DNA from: Caldifarciminota bacterium
GTDB taxonomy: Bacteria > Hydrothermota > Hydrothermia > S141-80
Length of the DNA stretch: 7,316 bases
Assembly (NCBI GenBank): GCA_027053375.1
Contig: JALUJC010000306.1
Span: 1-7,316 of the forward strand
Reading direction: 5' to 3'
Positions 1-7,215 of this stretch are shown in pieces; position 1 is the stretch's first letter, and each line of letters begins with the position of its first letter. The translations under genes were made by a program, and so were the position numbers. The notes under the pieces are model-generated. The model was not told where the DNA came from. It worked only from the letters and a program-made list of their open reading frames with translations, and ran no database searches.

Positions 1-1186
1 ACAATCCGGCATGCAGGCCATACTGGCTTTCGTTCACCAGACGCAGGGCTTCTTCAAGCTGGTCGTAGGTCTCCAGCAGGGCCACCGGACCGAACACCTC
101 CTCGCTCCACAGGGGCAGATCGTGGGGCACGCCTTCGAGAATCTGAACGGGAACGCCTTTTCCTTCCACGGTGTATACCCGTTGAAACACCCTGCGGGCC
201 CCTCGTTTCAGTGCCTCCTTGATCCATGTTTCCACCCGCTGTGTGGCCTTTTCATGAATCAGGGGGCACAGCAATTGACCGGCTTCCAGCTGTTCCAGTG
301 CCTCAACAAGATGCGCCACAAAGGGATCCCGGATGGTGCGATGTACAAAGATCCGCTGGACCGAGATGCACACCTGGCCGGAAAACGCGAAAGCTCCGGT
401 CGCAATGCGTTTTGCCGCATAGGCAAGGTCGGCGTCAGGTTCCACAATCACCCCTGCGTTTCCCCCCAGTTCCAGGAGCACCACACGGGCTTTGGTGGAC
501 TGTTTGAGTTTCCAGCCCACGGCAGCACTTCCGGTAAAAGAGAGCACAGCAATGCGCGGATCCCGCACCATTTCTGCTGCTTTCTCATTGGTGACGGGCA
601 GCACATGGAGCGCATCCGGTGGAACGCCTGCATCCAGAAACAGCTCCACCATACGAATGGCGGTGAGCGGGGTCAGCGGGGCGGGCTTCAGGATGACCGG
701 TGCGCCCACGGCAAGGGCAGGTGCCACCTTGTGCATGGGCAGGTTGAGGGGATAGTTAAACGGTGTGATGGCAAGCACAGGGCCCAGTGGAAACCGGCGG
801 ACCACCACCCAGCGTCCCGCCCCCAGCGGTGTCTGATCCAGGGGGAAGTGCTCCTCTCGCCAGGTCCAGAGTTCCGCCAGCGTGGTCTTGAGCGTCACAA
901 CCGCCCGTTGTGCTTCGTTCTGTGCCAGCGGAAGGGGTTTGTGGTTTTCCTGGTGGATCAGCCGGGCAAGTTCATCGGCGTGGGACGCAAACCGTTCCAC
1001 GGCCCGTTCAAGGATCTCAATTCGTTCGTAGAGGGGGGTTTTTCGAAATGCCGGGGAAAAGGAGAATGCGCGCTGAAATGCCTTTTCCACGTGTTCGGGA
1101 TCGGCAAGCATCACCTCACCTGCAGGGATGATCTGTCGCCGCCTGGTGGTGAGACGCTCCCCGGACACAATGGGCCCACGGTGCAT
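1..1186 (-). CDS. NAD(P)-dependent aldehyde dehydrogenase family protein, C-terminus cut by window edge
   Basis: The 395 visible codons read without a stop. The family oxidises an aldehyde to the acid with NAD(P)+ in the cytosol through a cysteine thiohemiacetal. Visible landmarks are the cofactor-domain segment TPFNYPLNLPMHK (141-153), ILKPAPLTPLT (165-175), the glycine motif SFTGSAAVG (216-224), the general-base segment LLELGGNA with Glu239, the nucleophile segment FSGQVCISVQR with Cys273, and EEVFGPV (362-368). About 80 C-terminal residues should lie beyond base 1, judging from the usual length near 475. The FSGQVCISVQR type resembles lactaldehyde, succinate-semialdehyde and non-phosphorylating glyceraldehyde-3-phosphate dehydrogenases, but the substrate cannot be read from this. 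The ATG at 1186 shares one base with the TGA of the upstream propeller gene, and GGAGGTG lies 7 nt ahead of it. The stretch between the catalytic Cys and EEVFGPV is shorter than usual and lacks the common GDP...TDVGP segment, although LLCPLI remains. The family call is firm; the substrate is unknown. Confidence 0.95.
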   Translation of the reverse strand, partial: MHRGPIVSGERLTTRRRQIIPAGEVMLADPEHVEKAFQRAFSFSPAFRKTPLYERIEILERAVERFASHADELARLIHQENHKPLPLAQNEAQRAVVTLKTTLAELWTWREEHFPLDQTPLGAGRWVVVRRFPLGPVLAITPFNYPLNLPMHKVAPALAVGAPVILKPAPLTPLTAIRMVELFLDAGVPPDALHVLPVTNEKAAEMVRDPRIAVLSFTGSAAVGWKLKQSTKARVVLLELGGNAGVIVEPDADLAYAAKRIATGAFAFSGQVCISVQRIFVHRTIRDPFVAHLVEALEQLEAGQLLCPLIHEKATQRVETWIKEALKRGARRVFQRVYTVEGKGVPVQILEGVPHDLPLWSEEVFGPVALLETYDQLEEALRLVNESQYGLHAGL

Positions 1187-2529
1187 CAGTGTGCACCTCC
1201 GTACCAGAGCACCGTCCAGGTACCTTTCTGATTGTTTCGCAGGACCAGACGATAGATCCCTCCGGGAAGAGAGGTGGGCCAGGTAAGGCGAACTTCTGTT
1301 TGGTTCCGTAACGGCCATATATGTCGAATTCTGCCAGCGGCATCCAGAAGCACGACGCTTTGGAATCTGCCTGGGGTTAGCCCCACCAGCTGGAGATGGG
1401 GTGGCTGTCCCAGCAGAATAGGAACACGGTGGATGCGTGGATGCTGTTCTTCAACGGGAACAGGTTGAAACCGAAATACGTACAAAATATCATCCGTGTT
1501 TCCCACACATACGGTGCTATCGGAAAATGCATAGATTCCCCAGGCACCTCCGATACCGTTTTCATCGTTTGGGGGATAGGTGTCATAATGGGCAAGTTCC
1601 ACAGGTTGACCGGGGTTGCTGTAGTCTATCACCGATGCACCGTAGGTGTAAAAAGCCACGTACAGCAAAGAACCTCGTGTGAATACATTGTGTGCAATGG
1701 CGTTTCCTCCCCAGAACGTTGCGGCGAGTGCGACAGAATCACCGGGATAGAGCTGGTAGAATTTTAATGGGGAAGGGTCAAACATGTCCTCATTTCCGAC
1801 AAACACCACGGGAATACCATCCCCCATTCCGATGGTATGCACGATATGGTTGCCGAACCCTGTTTCCGGGACCATTTCTCGAAAACGGAGAACCGGATTC
1901 AGTTTGTCAGAGAGGTCCCACATGGAAAAATATCCTGTGCCTTCTTCTGCCACCAGGACTGTGTCGTTTCTGGCATACACATCGTGGATGGCTGAAAACG
2001 GCATAAATCCTACATGCTGGGGCTGCTCCGGGTTTTGCAGAGAAACAATTTCCAGTCCAGAAAGGTCCCGCACCACGTACATGTATCCGGTTGCGGTATC
2101 GATATAGAGGTTATGGGATTTAACGGTTCCATCGGGTGAAATGTATGAACCGACATACCGTACGCTGTCGGGAAGGGTGGAGAGGTCGAGAATCATCACA
2201 CCTTCCCGATATCCCGTGTTTTCCTGAGCCACGTACGCGTAATGCCCGTAGGTCTCAATGTCCCGATGGTACCAGTTGTCATTCAGCGTTGGACCCTGCA
2301 CAAGCTGGACGAACTGCAGATTGGTCACATCCACCACTGCGACTCCTTCCAACGTTCCCATCAGACAGTACCGGGTTCCAGTGCTGTCCACATAGCCCCA
2401 GACGTCTGTGCCTCCGCCATGAAAGGTTGGATTCACAGGGAATTGAAAAGTGTCCTGTACAACCAGACCCTGGGCATGGAGGACCGTGAGGGCCCCGAAC
2501 CACAGACCCAATCTGAGAAGAGCACGCAT
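1186..2529 (-). CDS. Secreted choice-of-anchor B family beta-propeller protein with T9SS-like C-terminal tail (propeller A)
   Basis: This is a 447-residue exported protein of unknown biochemical role. Residues 1-20 form a signal peptide: Arg residues at 2 and 6, a hydrophobic core, and likely cleavage around HAQ-G. From about 41 to 355 it carries LVIVD-like propeller repeats in the style of choice-of-anchor B proteins: DVWGYVDSTGTRYCLMG (42-58), WYHRDIETYGHYAYV (86-100), SHNLYIDTATGYMYV (138-152), IHDVYARNDTVLV (181-193), HTIGM (231-235), AHNVF (279-283) and GAWGIYAF (328-335). After a linker, 375-447 looks like a type IX secretion sorting domain, with VVLLDAAGR (392-400) and SLPGGIYRLVL (420-430). 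The preceding gene (2554-3924) is a close paralog, placed 24 bp upstream. The ATG at 2529 follows AAGGAAGAG, a weaker ribosome site than those of its neighbours. The family name describes architecture only; ligand, partner and surface anchoring are not shown. The secretion route is inferred from tail shape. Confidence 0.88.
   Translation of the reverse strand: MRALLRLGLWFGALTVLHAQGLVVQDTFQFPVNPTFHGGGTDVWGYVDSTGTRYCLMGTLEGVAVVDVTNLQFVQLVQGPTLNDNWYHRDIETYGHYAYVAQENTGYREGVMILDLSTLPDSVRYVGSYISPDGTVKSHNLYIDTATGYMYVVRDLSGLEIVSLQNPEQPQHVGFMPFSAIHDVYARNDTVLVAEEGTGYFSMWDLSDKLNPVLRFREMVPETGFGNHIVHTIGMGDGIPVVFVGNEDMFDPSPLKFYQLYPGDSVALAATFWGGNAIAHNVFTRGSLLYVAFYTYGASVIDYSNPGQPVELAHYDTYPPNDENGIGGAWGIYAFSDSTVCVGNTDDILYVFRFQPVPVEEQHPRIHRVPILLGQPPHLQLVGLTPGRFQSVVLLDAAGRIRHIWPLRNQTEVRLTWPTSLPGGIYRLVLRNNQKGTWTVLWYGGAH
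1194..1200 (-). promoter_or_regulatory. Shine-Dalgarno site of the aldehyde dehydrogenase, inside the propeller A coding end
   Basis: GGAGGTG sits 7 nt before the ATG at 1186. It encodes part of the last residues (YGGAH) of propeller A, whose TGA overlaps that ATG as TGATG. This arrangement fixes the start choice and suggests translational coupling or reinitiation. Confidence 0.85.
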
Positions 2530-2553
2530 AAACTCTTCCTTGTGGCTGTGGGT

Positions 2554-3924
2554 TTAAGGTTCAAGGACAACCATGGAAACGATGTACTTCTGATTCAAAG
2601 AACGAAAGAGGATCCCGTAACGTCCTGGAGGAAGCGACATTGGGAGAAGCGTGATTGTACGGGGTGTGAGGGATCGGGCTGGAAGAGATATCGTACGGCC
2701 GAGAGGATCCAGGAGGGTGACCTTCCATGGCCCACGGTGTGGCACGGGCAGGGTCAGTGGGGTTTGAGCTGTCCATACCACCGATGCATGTGCAGAAAAA
2801 GAAGTCCTGTATGCTGTGTGTTCTTTCACCGAAATGGATGCGTCAAATTTGAACACATACAGGACATCTTCCATATTGGAAATGCACACGGTGCTGTCCG
2901 GAAACGCGTATACACCCCATGCTCCGGCGTAGTATGTGCCGTCGGATGCAGGGTAGGTGTCGTAGCGGGCATGTTCCTGGACCTGACCCGACGGGGAGAA
3001 AGAAGCCACCGTAGCGCCATATTCGTATCCCGCAATGTAGAGGAGCGAACCTACCGTGTAGACGTTGTGTGGGATGGCAAAGCTCCCCTGGTAAGTATTG
3101 AGAAGCACCAGGCTGTCTCCAGGGAGCAACCGGTACATTTTAAGGGGGGTGCGATATCCATAATCCTCGTTGCCGACGAGGACCATGGGGATCGAGTCGG
3201 TCATCCAGATTGTATGCACATATGGGGCAGGGTTATAGGAGGTCTCTGGGACGGTGATGCGCCGCAGCAGTACCGGGTTTTGCTTATCGGAGAGATCCCA
3301 AAGGGAGAAGGTCCCGTTTTCACCGTCGGCCACCAGAACCGTGTCGTTTCGAGCGAACACGTCATGCGAGACGTCGAGATTGGAGGGAATTGTATCGGGC
3401 AGAAGGCCCAGCGACGTGGGTTGCTCCGGGTTGGCCAGCGAGACCACCTCCACGCCGTGGAATGTGCGAACCACGTACATGTATCCGGTGGATGTATCCA
3501 CGAACAGGTTGTGGGCGGTCACGAGACCGGTGGGGGAAACGTACGATCCCACATAGCGCACGCTGTCCGGGAGGGTGGAAAGATCCAGAATCATGATGCC
3601 TTCCCGGTTCCCCCGCAATTCAGATGCGACATAGGCGTAGTGTCCATAAGTTTCAATATCCCGATGGAACCATGCATCTCCAGACACGGGACCAGACACC
3701 GTCTGAATGACCACCCCATGTGTGATGTCTACCACGGAGACCCCCGTGAGGGTTCCCATCAGACAGTATTTTGTTCCGGATGAATCCACATATCCCCAGA
3801 CGTCGCTACCCCCAGTGGAGAATGTGGGTTCGACGGGGAAATGGAATGTATCCTGCAGAACCAGTGCCTGCGGATATACAGGAAGAGATAACAACATCAA
3901 ACCCGCAAACCACCATCTGCCCAT
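2554..3924 (-). CDS. Secreted choice-of-anchor B family beta-propeller protein with T9SS-like C-terminal tail (propeller B)
   Basis: This 456-residue protein is a paralog of the one encoded at 1186-2529. A signal peptide occupies residues 1 to about 18-20 (MGRWW, then a hydrophobic stretch ending PVYPQA). The propeller body (about 41-360) has the same landmarks: DVWGYVDSSGTKYCLMG (41-57), FHRDIETYGHYAYV (86-99), AHNLFVDTSTGYMYV (137-151), SHDVFARNDTVLV (186-198), HTIWM (237-241), PHNVYT (285-290) and GAWGVYAF (334-341). Relative to propeller A it has an insertion around PDTIPSNLDV (176-185). The tail, about 385-456, again has a beta-rich sorting-domain look (KVTLLDPLGR, 401-410; SLPPGRYGILF, 430-440) but is far less similar to the partner than the propeller is. 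The ATG at 3924 follows AGGAGGTG at ideal spacing, 33 bp after the alaS stop, so co-transcription with alaS is likely. Molecular function is unknown. Confidence 0.88.
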   Translation of the reverse strand: MGRWWFAGLMLLSLPVYPQALVLQDTFHFPVEPTFSTGGSDVWGYVDSSGTKYCLMGTLTGVSVVDITHGVVIQTVSGPVSGDAWFHRDIETYGHYAYVASELRGNREGIMILDLSTLPDSVRYVGSYVSPTGLVTAHNLFVDTSTGYMYVVRTFHGVEVVSLANPEQPTSLGLLPDTIPSNLDVSHDVFARNDTVLVADGENGTFSLWDLSDKQNPVLLRRITVPETSYNPAPYVHTIWMTDSIPMVLVGNEDYGYRTPLKMYRLLPGDSLVLLNTYQGSFAIPHNVYTVGSLLYIAGYEYGATVASFSPSGQVQEHARYDTYPASDGTYYAGAWGVYAFPDSTVCISNMEDVLYVFKFDASISVKEHTAYRTSFSAHASVVWTAQTPLTLPVPHRGPWKVTLLDPLGRTISLPARSLTPRTITLLPMSLPPGRYGILFRSLNQKYIVSMVVLEP

Positions 3925-3928
3925 TTCG

Positions 3929-3936
3929 CACCTCCT
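3929..3936 (-). promoter_or_regulatory. Shine-Dalgarno site of propeller B in the alaS/propeller gap
   Basis: AGGAGGTG precedes the ATG at 3924, with GGAGG 6 nt away. The site is flanked by CGCA and TGCG, which could pair as a 4-bp stem placing GGAGG in a 5-nt loop. The ribosome site is clear; the hairpin is only a possibility. Confidence 0.8.
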
Positions 3937-3957
3937 GCGGTGATTCGGGGCAGGACC

Positions 3958-6555
3958 CTACGTTCTCAGTCGCGTTTCCAGAGAACGGAGCAGTTGCTGC
4001 AGATCTCCCCTGTGCTCTCCGCCCCCTTCGGCTTTCATGGGAGATCCACCCCCGCCTCCGCCCATCATGTGGGCCAGTTCCCGGACCAGGTTCCCGGCAT
4101 GGAAGCGGTCGGTCAGGCGTTTGCTTACACGGGCATGGAGAAAAACCCGACCATCTGGTCGTGGTGCGGCCAGGACGAGCACCACAGGATCAAGGCGGGA
4201 GAGCAGGTCATCGGCGAGCCGCCGAATGCCGTCGGGATCCAGATCCTCCACAGCTTCAACAAGGAGATGGTGCCCATCCAGTTTTCGGGCTTTTGCCCCC
4301 AGATCCCTTGCAAGGAGGGTGGTGTACCGATCCTGCAGTCGGCGGTATTGCTTTTCCAGGGTGTGATGGTCCTGGAGAAGGTGCTGTGTGCGTGCCACCA
4401 GTTGTGCCGGATCACATTTCAGCAGATGGGCGGTCTCCTGAAGCTGGTGAAGCTGTTCACGAACATACCTCAGCGCCCGTTCTCCCACATAGGCCTCAAT
4501 CCGGCGAATCCCCGCCGCCACGGATTCTTCTTTCAGAATCTTGAAACAGCCCAGATCCCCGGTGGCCTGTGCGTGGGTTCCGCCACAGAGCTCCCGTGAG
4601 ACGTCCCCGATGGAGACCACCCGCACTTCGTCTCCATACTTCTCCTCAAAAAGCGCCATGGCCCCACTGGCGAGGGCTTCCCGGTAAGACATCCAGCGAA
4701 TGTTCACCGGGAGGTTGGCGCGGATGTGCGCATTTACCATATCTTCAATTTCCCGGAGTTCTTCTTCCGTAAGGGCAGAGGGGTGGGAGAAGTCAAACCG
4801 AATGCGGTCCGGTGCCACCAGGGATCCCTGCTGGCGGGCATGTCCTCCCAGAATGTCCCGCAGGGCTGCGTGGAGCAGGTGGGTCCCGGTATGGGCACGC
4901 CGTACACCTGCCCGGTGCCGGGGATCCACCATGGCCTGGACCATTTCCGGCGCGTCAGGCAGTTTTCCCTGGAGCAGGGATCCGATATGAACGATGTCCA
5001 TCCCCACCCGTCGGGTATCCCGGACCTGGACCCGCCATCCTTCCCCTTCAATCCAGCCGGGATCGCCAACCTGCCCGCCGCCTTCTGCATAGAAAGGTGT
5101 TTCGTCCAGCACCAGATAAACATCCTCCCCTTTGTGGCCCAGTTTCACCAGGCGTGCAGAGTGTTGCAGGTTTTCATAACCCACGAAACGACTGCCGTGA
5201 TAATCCGGATCCACGAAGATCCATTCGGGAAGTTCCATCTGAAAAGCGCTACGGGTGCGTGCCCGTTCCCGCTGGGCCTGCATTTCCGCTTCAAAGCCTT
5301 CCCAGTCCAGCTGGACCCCCAGTTCGCCGGCGCGTTCTTCAATGAGATCCAGGGGAAGGCCGTAGGTGTCGTAAAGACGGAAAAACACCGAACCCTCCAG
5401 AATGCGGTGTTCCCTTCGGGTGGCTTCCTGAAGCGCCTCTTCCAGGAACACCCAGTGTCGTGCGATGGTGCGAATAAACCGTTCTTCTTCCTGCTGAATC
5501 ACCTGTTGCACCATCACCTTGCGTTCCACCAATTCAGGATAGGCTTTGCCCATCAGGTCCACCACCACCGGGACCAGACGATAGAGGATGGGTTCCTCCA
5601 CGCCAATGCGCTGTCCAAAGCGATACGCGCGCCGGAGGATCCGCCGCAGCACATACCCCCGACCAAAGTTTGAGGGATAGATCCCATCCGCGATGGCAAA
5701 GGTCAGCGCCCTCACATGATCGGCAATCACCCGGTGGGGGGCGCCGGCTTCTCCCCGGTTATAGGGTACGCCCGTGATTCTCGCTACTTCCTCCATGATG
5801 GGGAGAAACAGATCGGTGTGATAGTTGGAGAGTTCACCCTGAAGGACAGCAAGAAGACGTTCAAGTCCCATCCCTGTGTCAATGTTTTTCGCCGGGAGTT
5901 CCTCAAGCGTCCCATCCGATTTCCGGTTGTACTGCATGAAAACCAGGTTCCAGAGTTCCAGGAACCGCTCCCCTTCTTCATACGGAGTCTTCTGGGAAGG
6001 GTCCGCGTCCTCTCCCAGGTCATACAGAATCTCTGAGGAAGGACCGCAGGGACCCACGTCCCCCATTTCCCAGAAGTTGTCTTTGGCCCCGAACCGGAGA
6101 ATCCGGGCTTCGGGCAGGCCGATCTCGTCCCTCCAGATGGCGTACGCCTCATCGTCTTCTTCAAAGACAGTGGCGTACAGTCGGCCGGGCTCCAGCCCGA
6201 ACACGTCGGTCAGGAGGTCCCAGGCAAAACGGATGGCTTCTCTTTTGAAGTAATCACCGAAAGAAAAGTTGCCCAGCATTTCAAAAAACGTGTGATGACG
6301 GCGGGTAAAGCCCACGTTGTCCAGATCGTTGTGTTTTCCTCCTGCGCGGATGCACTTCTGAACGGTGGCGGCGCGGGGGAACGGGGGGTCAACTTCACGG
6401 AGGAAATAGGGCTTGAACTGGTTCATGCCTGCATTGGTGAAGAGGAGGGTGGGGTCCGGAGGAAGCAGGGAAGAACTGGGAACGATGGTGTGCTCTCGCT
6501 CCCGGAAAAATTCAAGGAAGGCTTCTCGTACACGCTGTGCCGTCCAGTGATTCAT
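3958..6555 (-). CDS. alaS: Alanyl-tRNA synthetase
   Basis: This is the class II synthetase that charges tRNA-Ala with alanine in the cytosol and hydrolyses mischarged Ser/Gly-tRNA-Ala. It has 865 residues, normal for a full-length bacterial enzyme. The catalytic core (about 1-240) has LLFTNAGMNQFKPYFL (37-52), the motif 2 region FFEMLGNFSFGDYFK (90-104), WEMGDVGPCGPSSEI (162-176) and motif 3 GMGLERLLAVLQG (228-240). The tRNA-recognition helical part follows (about 241-460), with NFGRGYVLRRILRRA at 296-310. The editing module starts near FYAEGGGQVGDPG (488-500). It carries the zinc-site pair HTGTH (555-559) and CGGTH (657-661), so editing should be intact. A helical linker leads to the C-Ala domain (about 750-865) with the usual glycine-rich MGGGGGGSP at 831-839. 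The start overlaps the stop of the upstream hydrolase as ATGA (6552-6555), with GGAGGGAG just upstream, so translation is probably coupled. No missing key residue was seen. Confidence 0.99.
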   Translation of the reverse strand: MNHWTAQRVREAFLEFFREREHTIVPSSSLLPPDPTLLFTNAGMNQFKPYFLREVDPPFPRAATVQKCIRAGGKHNDLDNVGFTRRHHTFFEMLGNFSFGDYFKREAIRFAWDLLTDVFGLEPGRLYATVFEEDDEAYAIWRDEIGLPEARILRFGAKDNFWEMGDVGPCGPSSEILYDLGEDADPSQKTPYEEGERFLELWNLVFMQYNRKSDGTLEELPAKNIDTGMGLERLLAVLQGELSNYHTDLFLPIMEEVARITGVPYNRGEAGAPHRVIADHVRALTFAIADGIYPSNFGRGYVLRRILRRAYRFGQRIGVEEPILYRLVPVVVDLMGKAYPELVERKVMVQQVIQQEEERFIRTIARHWVFLEEALQEATRREHRILEGSVFFRLYDTYGLPLDLIEERAGELGVQLDWEGFEAEMQAQRERARTRSAFQMELPEWIFVDPDYHGSRFVGYENLQHSARLVKLGHKGEDVYLVLDETPFYAEGGGQVGDPGWIEGEGWRVQVRDTRRVGMDIVHIGSLLQGKLPDAPEMVQAMVDPRHRAGVRRAHTGTHLLHAALRDILGGHARQQGSLVAPDRIRFDFSHPSALTEEELREIEDMVNAHIRANLPVNIRWMSYREALASGAMALFEEKYGDEVRVVSIGDVSRELCGGTHAQATGDLGCFKILKEESVAAGIRRIEAYVGERALRYVREQLHQLQETAHLLKCDPAQLVARTQHLLQDHHTLEKQYRRLQDRYTTLLARDLGAKARKLDGHHLLVEAVEDLDPDGIRRLADDLLSRLDPVVLVLAAPRPDGRVFLHARVSKRLTDRFHAGNLVRELAHMMGGGGGGSPMKAEGGGEHRGDLQQLLRSLETRLRT

Positions 6556-7151
6556 TGGAAGATCACTCCCTCCACGGTGGTGAGTTTTCCACGATACAAA
6601 AAGTGGATCTGACGTTTGGCAGCTTCCATGTCAAAGGGGGTCAGCGCGGAGATCCCGTCCACGGGGACCACCACGTCGTAATACCGGAGGGCAGCACTGC
6701 CGGCGGTGTGAAGCACGCAGATGTTGGCCACCGTTCCCACGATGACCAGATGCCGGATGCCGAGCACCCGGAGATCATGATCCAGAGATGTGCCATAAAA
6801 CCCGTCGTAGCGTTCTTTCTGGATGATCCGGTCTCCGGGCCGGGGGGAGAGTTCTTCCACGATGGCATGCCCCCAGGTGCCCGCCCGGCAGTGCTCACCC
6901 CAGATGGTCCACTCTGGATCTCCCTGATGGTGCGTGTCCTGGGTATAGAAAACCACCACGTCAGCTTTTCGGGCTTTCTCAAGCAGTGCCTGAATGGCTG
7001 GAAGGGTGGATGCCGCATCCGGCACCACCAGTTTTCCGCCCTCCTTCACAAAATCGTTCTGCATGTCCACCACAATCACGGCCGTTTCCCTTGCGGGCAA
7101 ACGTACCGTATCCTGCATTTCAATTTCCGGCACCTCCACGGTCCGACCCAT
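6552..7151 (-). CDS. Isochorismatase/nicotinamidase-family cysteine hydrolase
   Basis: This 199-residue cytosolic hydrolase has the isochorismatase-like fold, of usual length. The catalytic triad can be placed at Asp29 (VIVVDMQNDF, 25-34), Lys112 (IIQKERYDGF, 109-118) and Cys145 (GTVANICVLHTA, 139-150). The Val141-Ala142 pair sits where the conserved cis-peptide lies. QDTHH (71-75) and WGEHC (84-88) supply Asp72, His74 and His87, which match the D-x-H...H metal ligands of nicotinamidases. Nicotinamide to nicotinate conversion (NAD salvage, PncA-like) is therefore the best guess, but other amide or ureide hydrolases share this pattern. It is the first gene of the minus-strand cluster. AGGAGGT lies 5 nt before the ATG at 7151, and the TGA overlaps the alaS start. 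A residue stretch of about 20 before the first beta strand is longer than in minimal PncA proteins. Family is certain, substrate is not. Confidence 0.93.
   Translation of the reverse strand: MGRTVEVPEIEMQDTVRLPARETAVIVVDMQNDFVKEGGKLVVPDAASTLPAIQALLEKARKADVVVFYTQDTHHQGDPEWTIWGEHCRAGTWGHAIVEELSPRPGDRIIQKERYDGFYGTSLDHDLRVLGIRHLVIVGTVANICVLHTAGSAALRYYDVVVPVDGISALTPFDMEAAKRQIHFLYRGKLTTVEGVIFQ
6566..6573 (-). promoter_or_regulatory. Shine-Dalgarno site of alaS within the hydrolase coding end
   Basis: GGAGGGAG lies 10 nt before the alaS ATG at 6555 and codes for the VEGVI portion of the hydrolase C-terminus. Together with the ATGA stop/start overlap it supports the alaS start and coupled translation. 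Confidence 0.65.
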
Positions 7152-7156
7152 GGGGA

Positions 7157-7163
7157 ACCTCCT
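7157..7163 (-). promoter_or_regulatory. Shine-Dalgarno site of the cysteine hydrolase
   Basis: AGGAGGT is located 5 nt before the ATG at 7151, a near-consensus site that fixes this start for the first gene of the cluster. Confidence 0.85.
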
Positions 7164-7186
7164 GTTTGAAGCGTGTTTTCTCCAAT

Positions 7187-7215
7187 ATCTTACGGGAAAC
7201 GCCCTGGATCTTCAA
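7187..7215 (-). promoter_or_regulatory. Candidate sigma-70-type promoter for the hydrolase-alaS-propeller cluster
   Basis: On the minus strand TTGAAG (7215-7210) and TAAGAT (7192-7187) are separated by exactly 17 nt. Each matches 4 of 6 consensus bases. Initiation would fall near 7180, leaving a leader of about 30 nt with the Shine-Dalgarno site. This is the only sizeable non-coding gap upstream of the cluster. The match is modest and the organism's own promoter consensus is unknown. Confidence 0.4.

Larger units (their letters stand above)
1186..3924 (-). repeat. Tandem gene duplication of the secreted propeller (unit about 1.4 kb)
   Basis: The two propeller genes lie head to tail and align almost throughout. 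Identical nucleotide runs survive at a constant offset of 1398 bp. One 20-nt run occupies 2072-2091 and 3470-3489, and one 17-nt run occupies 2354-2370 and 3752-3768. Starts are offset by 1395 bp. The protein N-terminal halves are nearly superimposable, while the last 70-80 residues have diverged. The duplication is diverged rather than recent. Confidence 0.85.

Noticed and set aside
11..1231. Long open plus-strand frame (about 400 codons) opposite the aldehyde dehydrogenase
   Set aside because: Its translation is rich in Cys, His and Gly with no recognisable domain, while the opposite strand encodes all conserved dehydrogenase motifs in frame. It is a codon-bias shadow in GC-rich DNA.
2242..3783. 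513-codon open plus-strand frame across the two propeller genes
   Set aside because: It spans the junction of two clear minus-strand genes, has no domain resemblance and no matching ribosome site; the opposite strand explains the region fully.
3925..3957. Terminator between alaS and propeller B
   Set aside because: The 33-bp gap has only a 4-bp stem around the ribosome site and no U tract, so it does not look like an intrinsic terminator.
4021..4063. Glycine-codon-rich low-complexity stretch near the alaS end as a simple repeat
   Set aside because: It encodes the conserved glycine-rich segment of the C-Ala domain, which is normal in this family.
4726..5673. 315-codon open plus-strand frame inside alaS
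   Set aside because: It lies antisense to the conserved tRNA-recognition and editing parts of alaS, and its product looks like an antisense translation with no known motifs.
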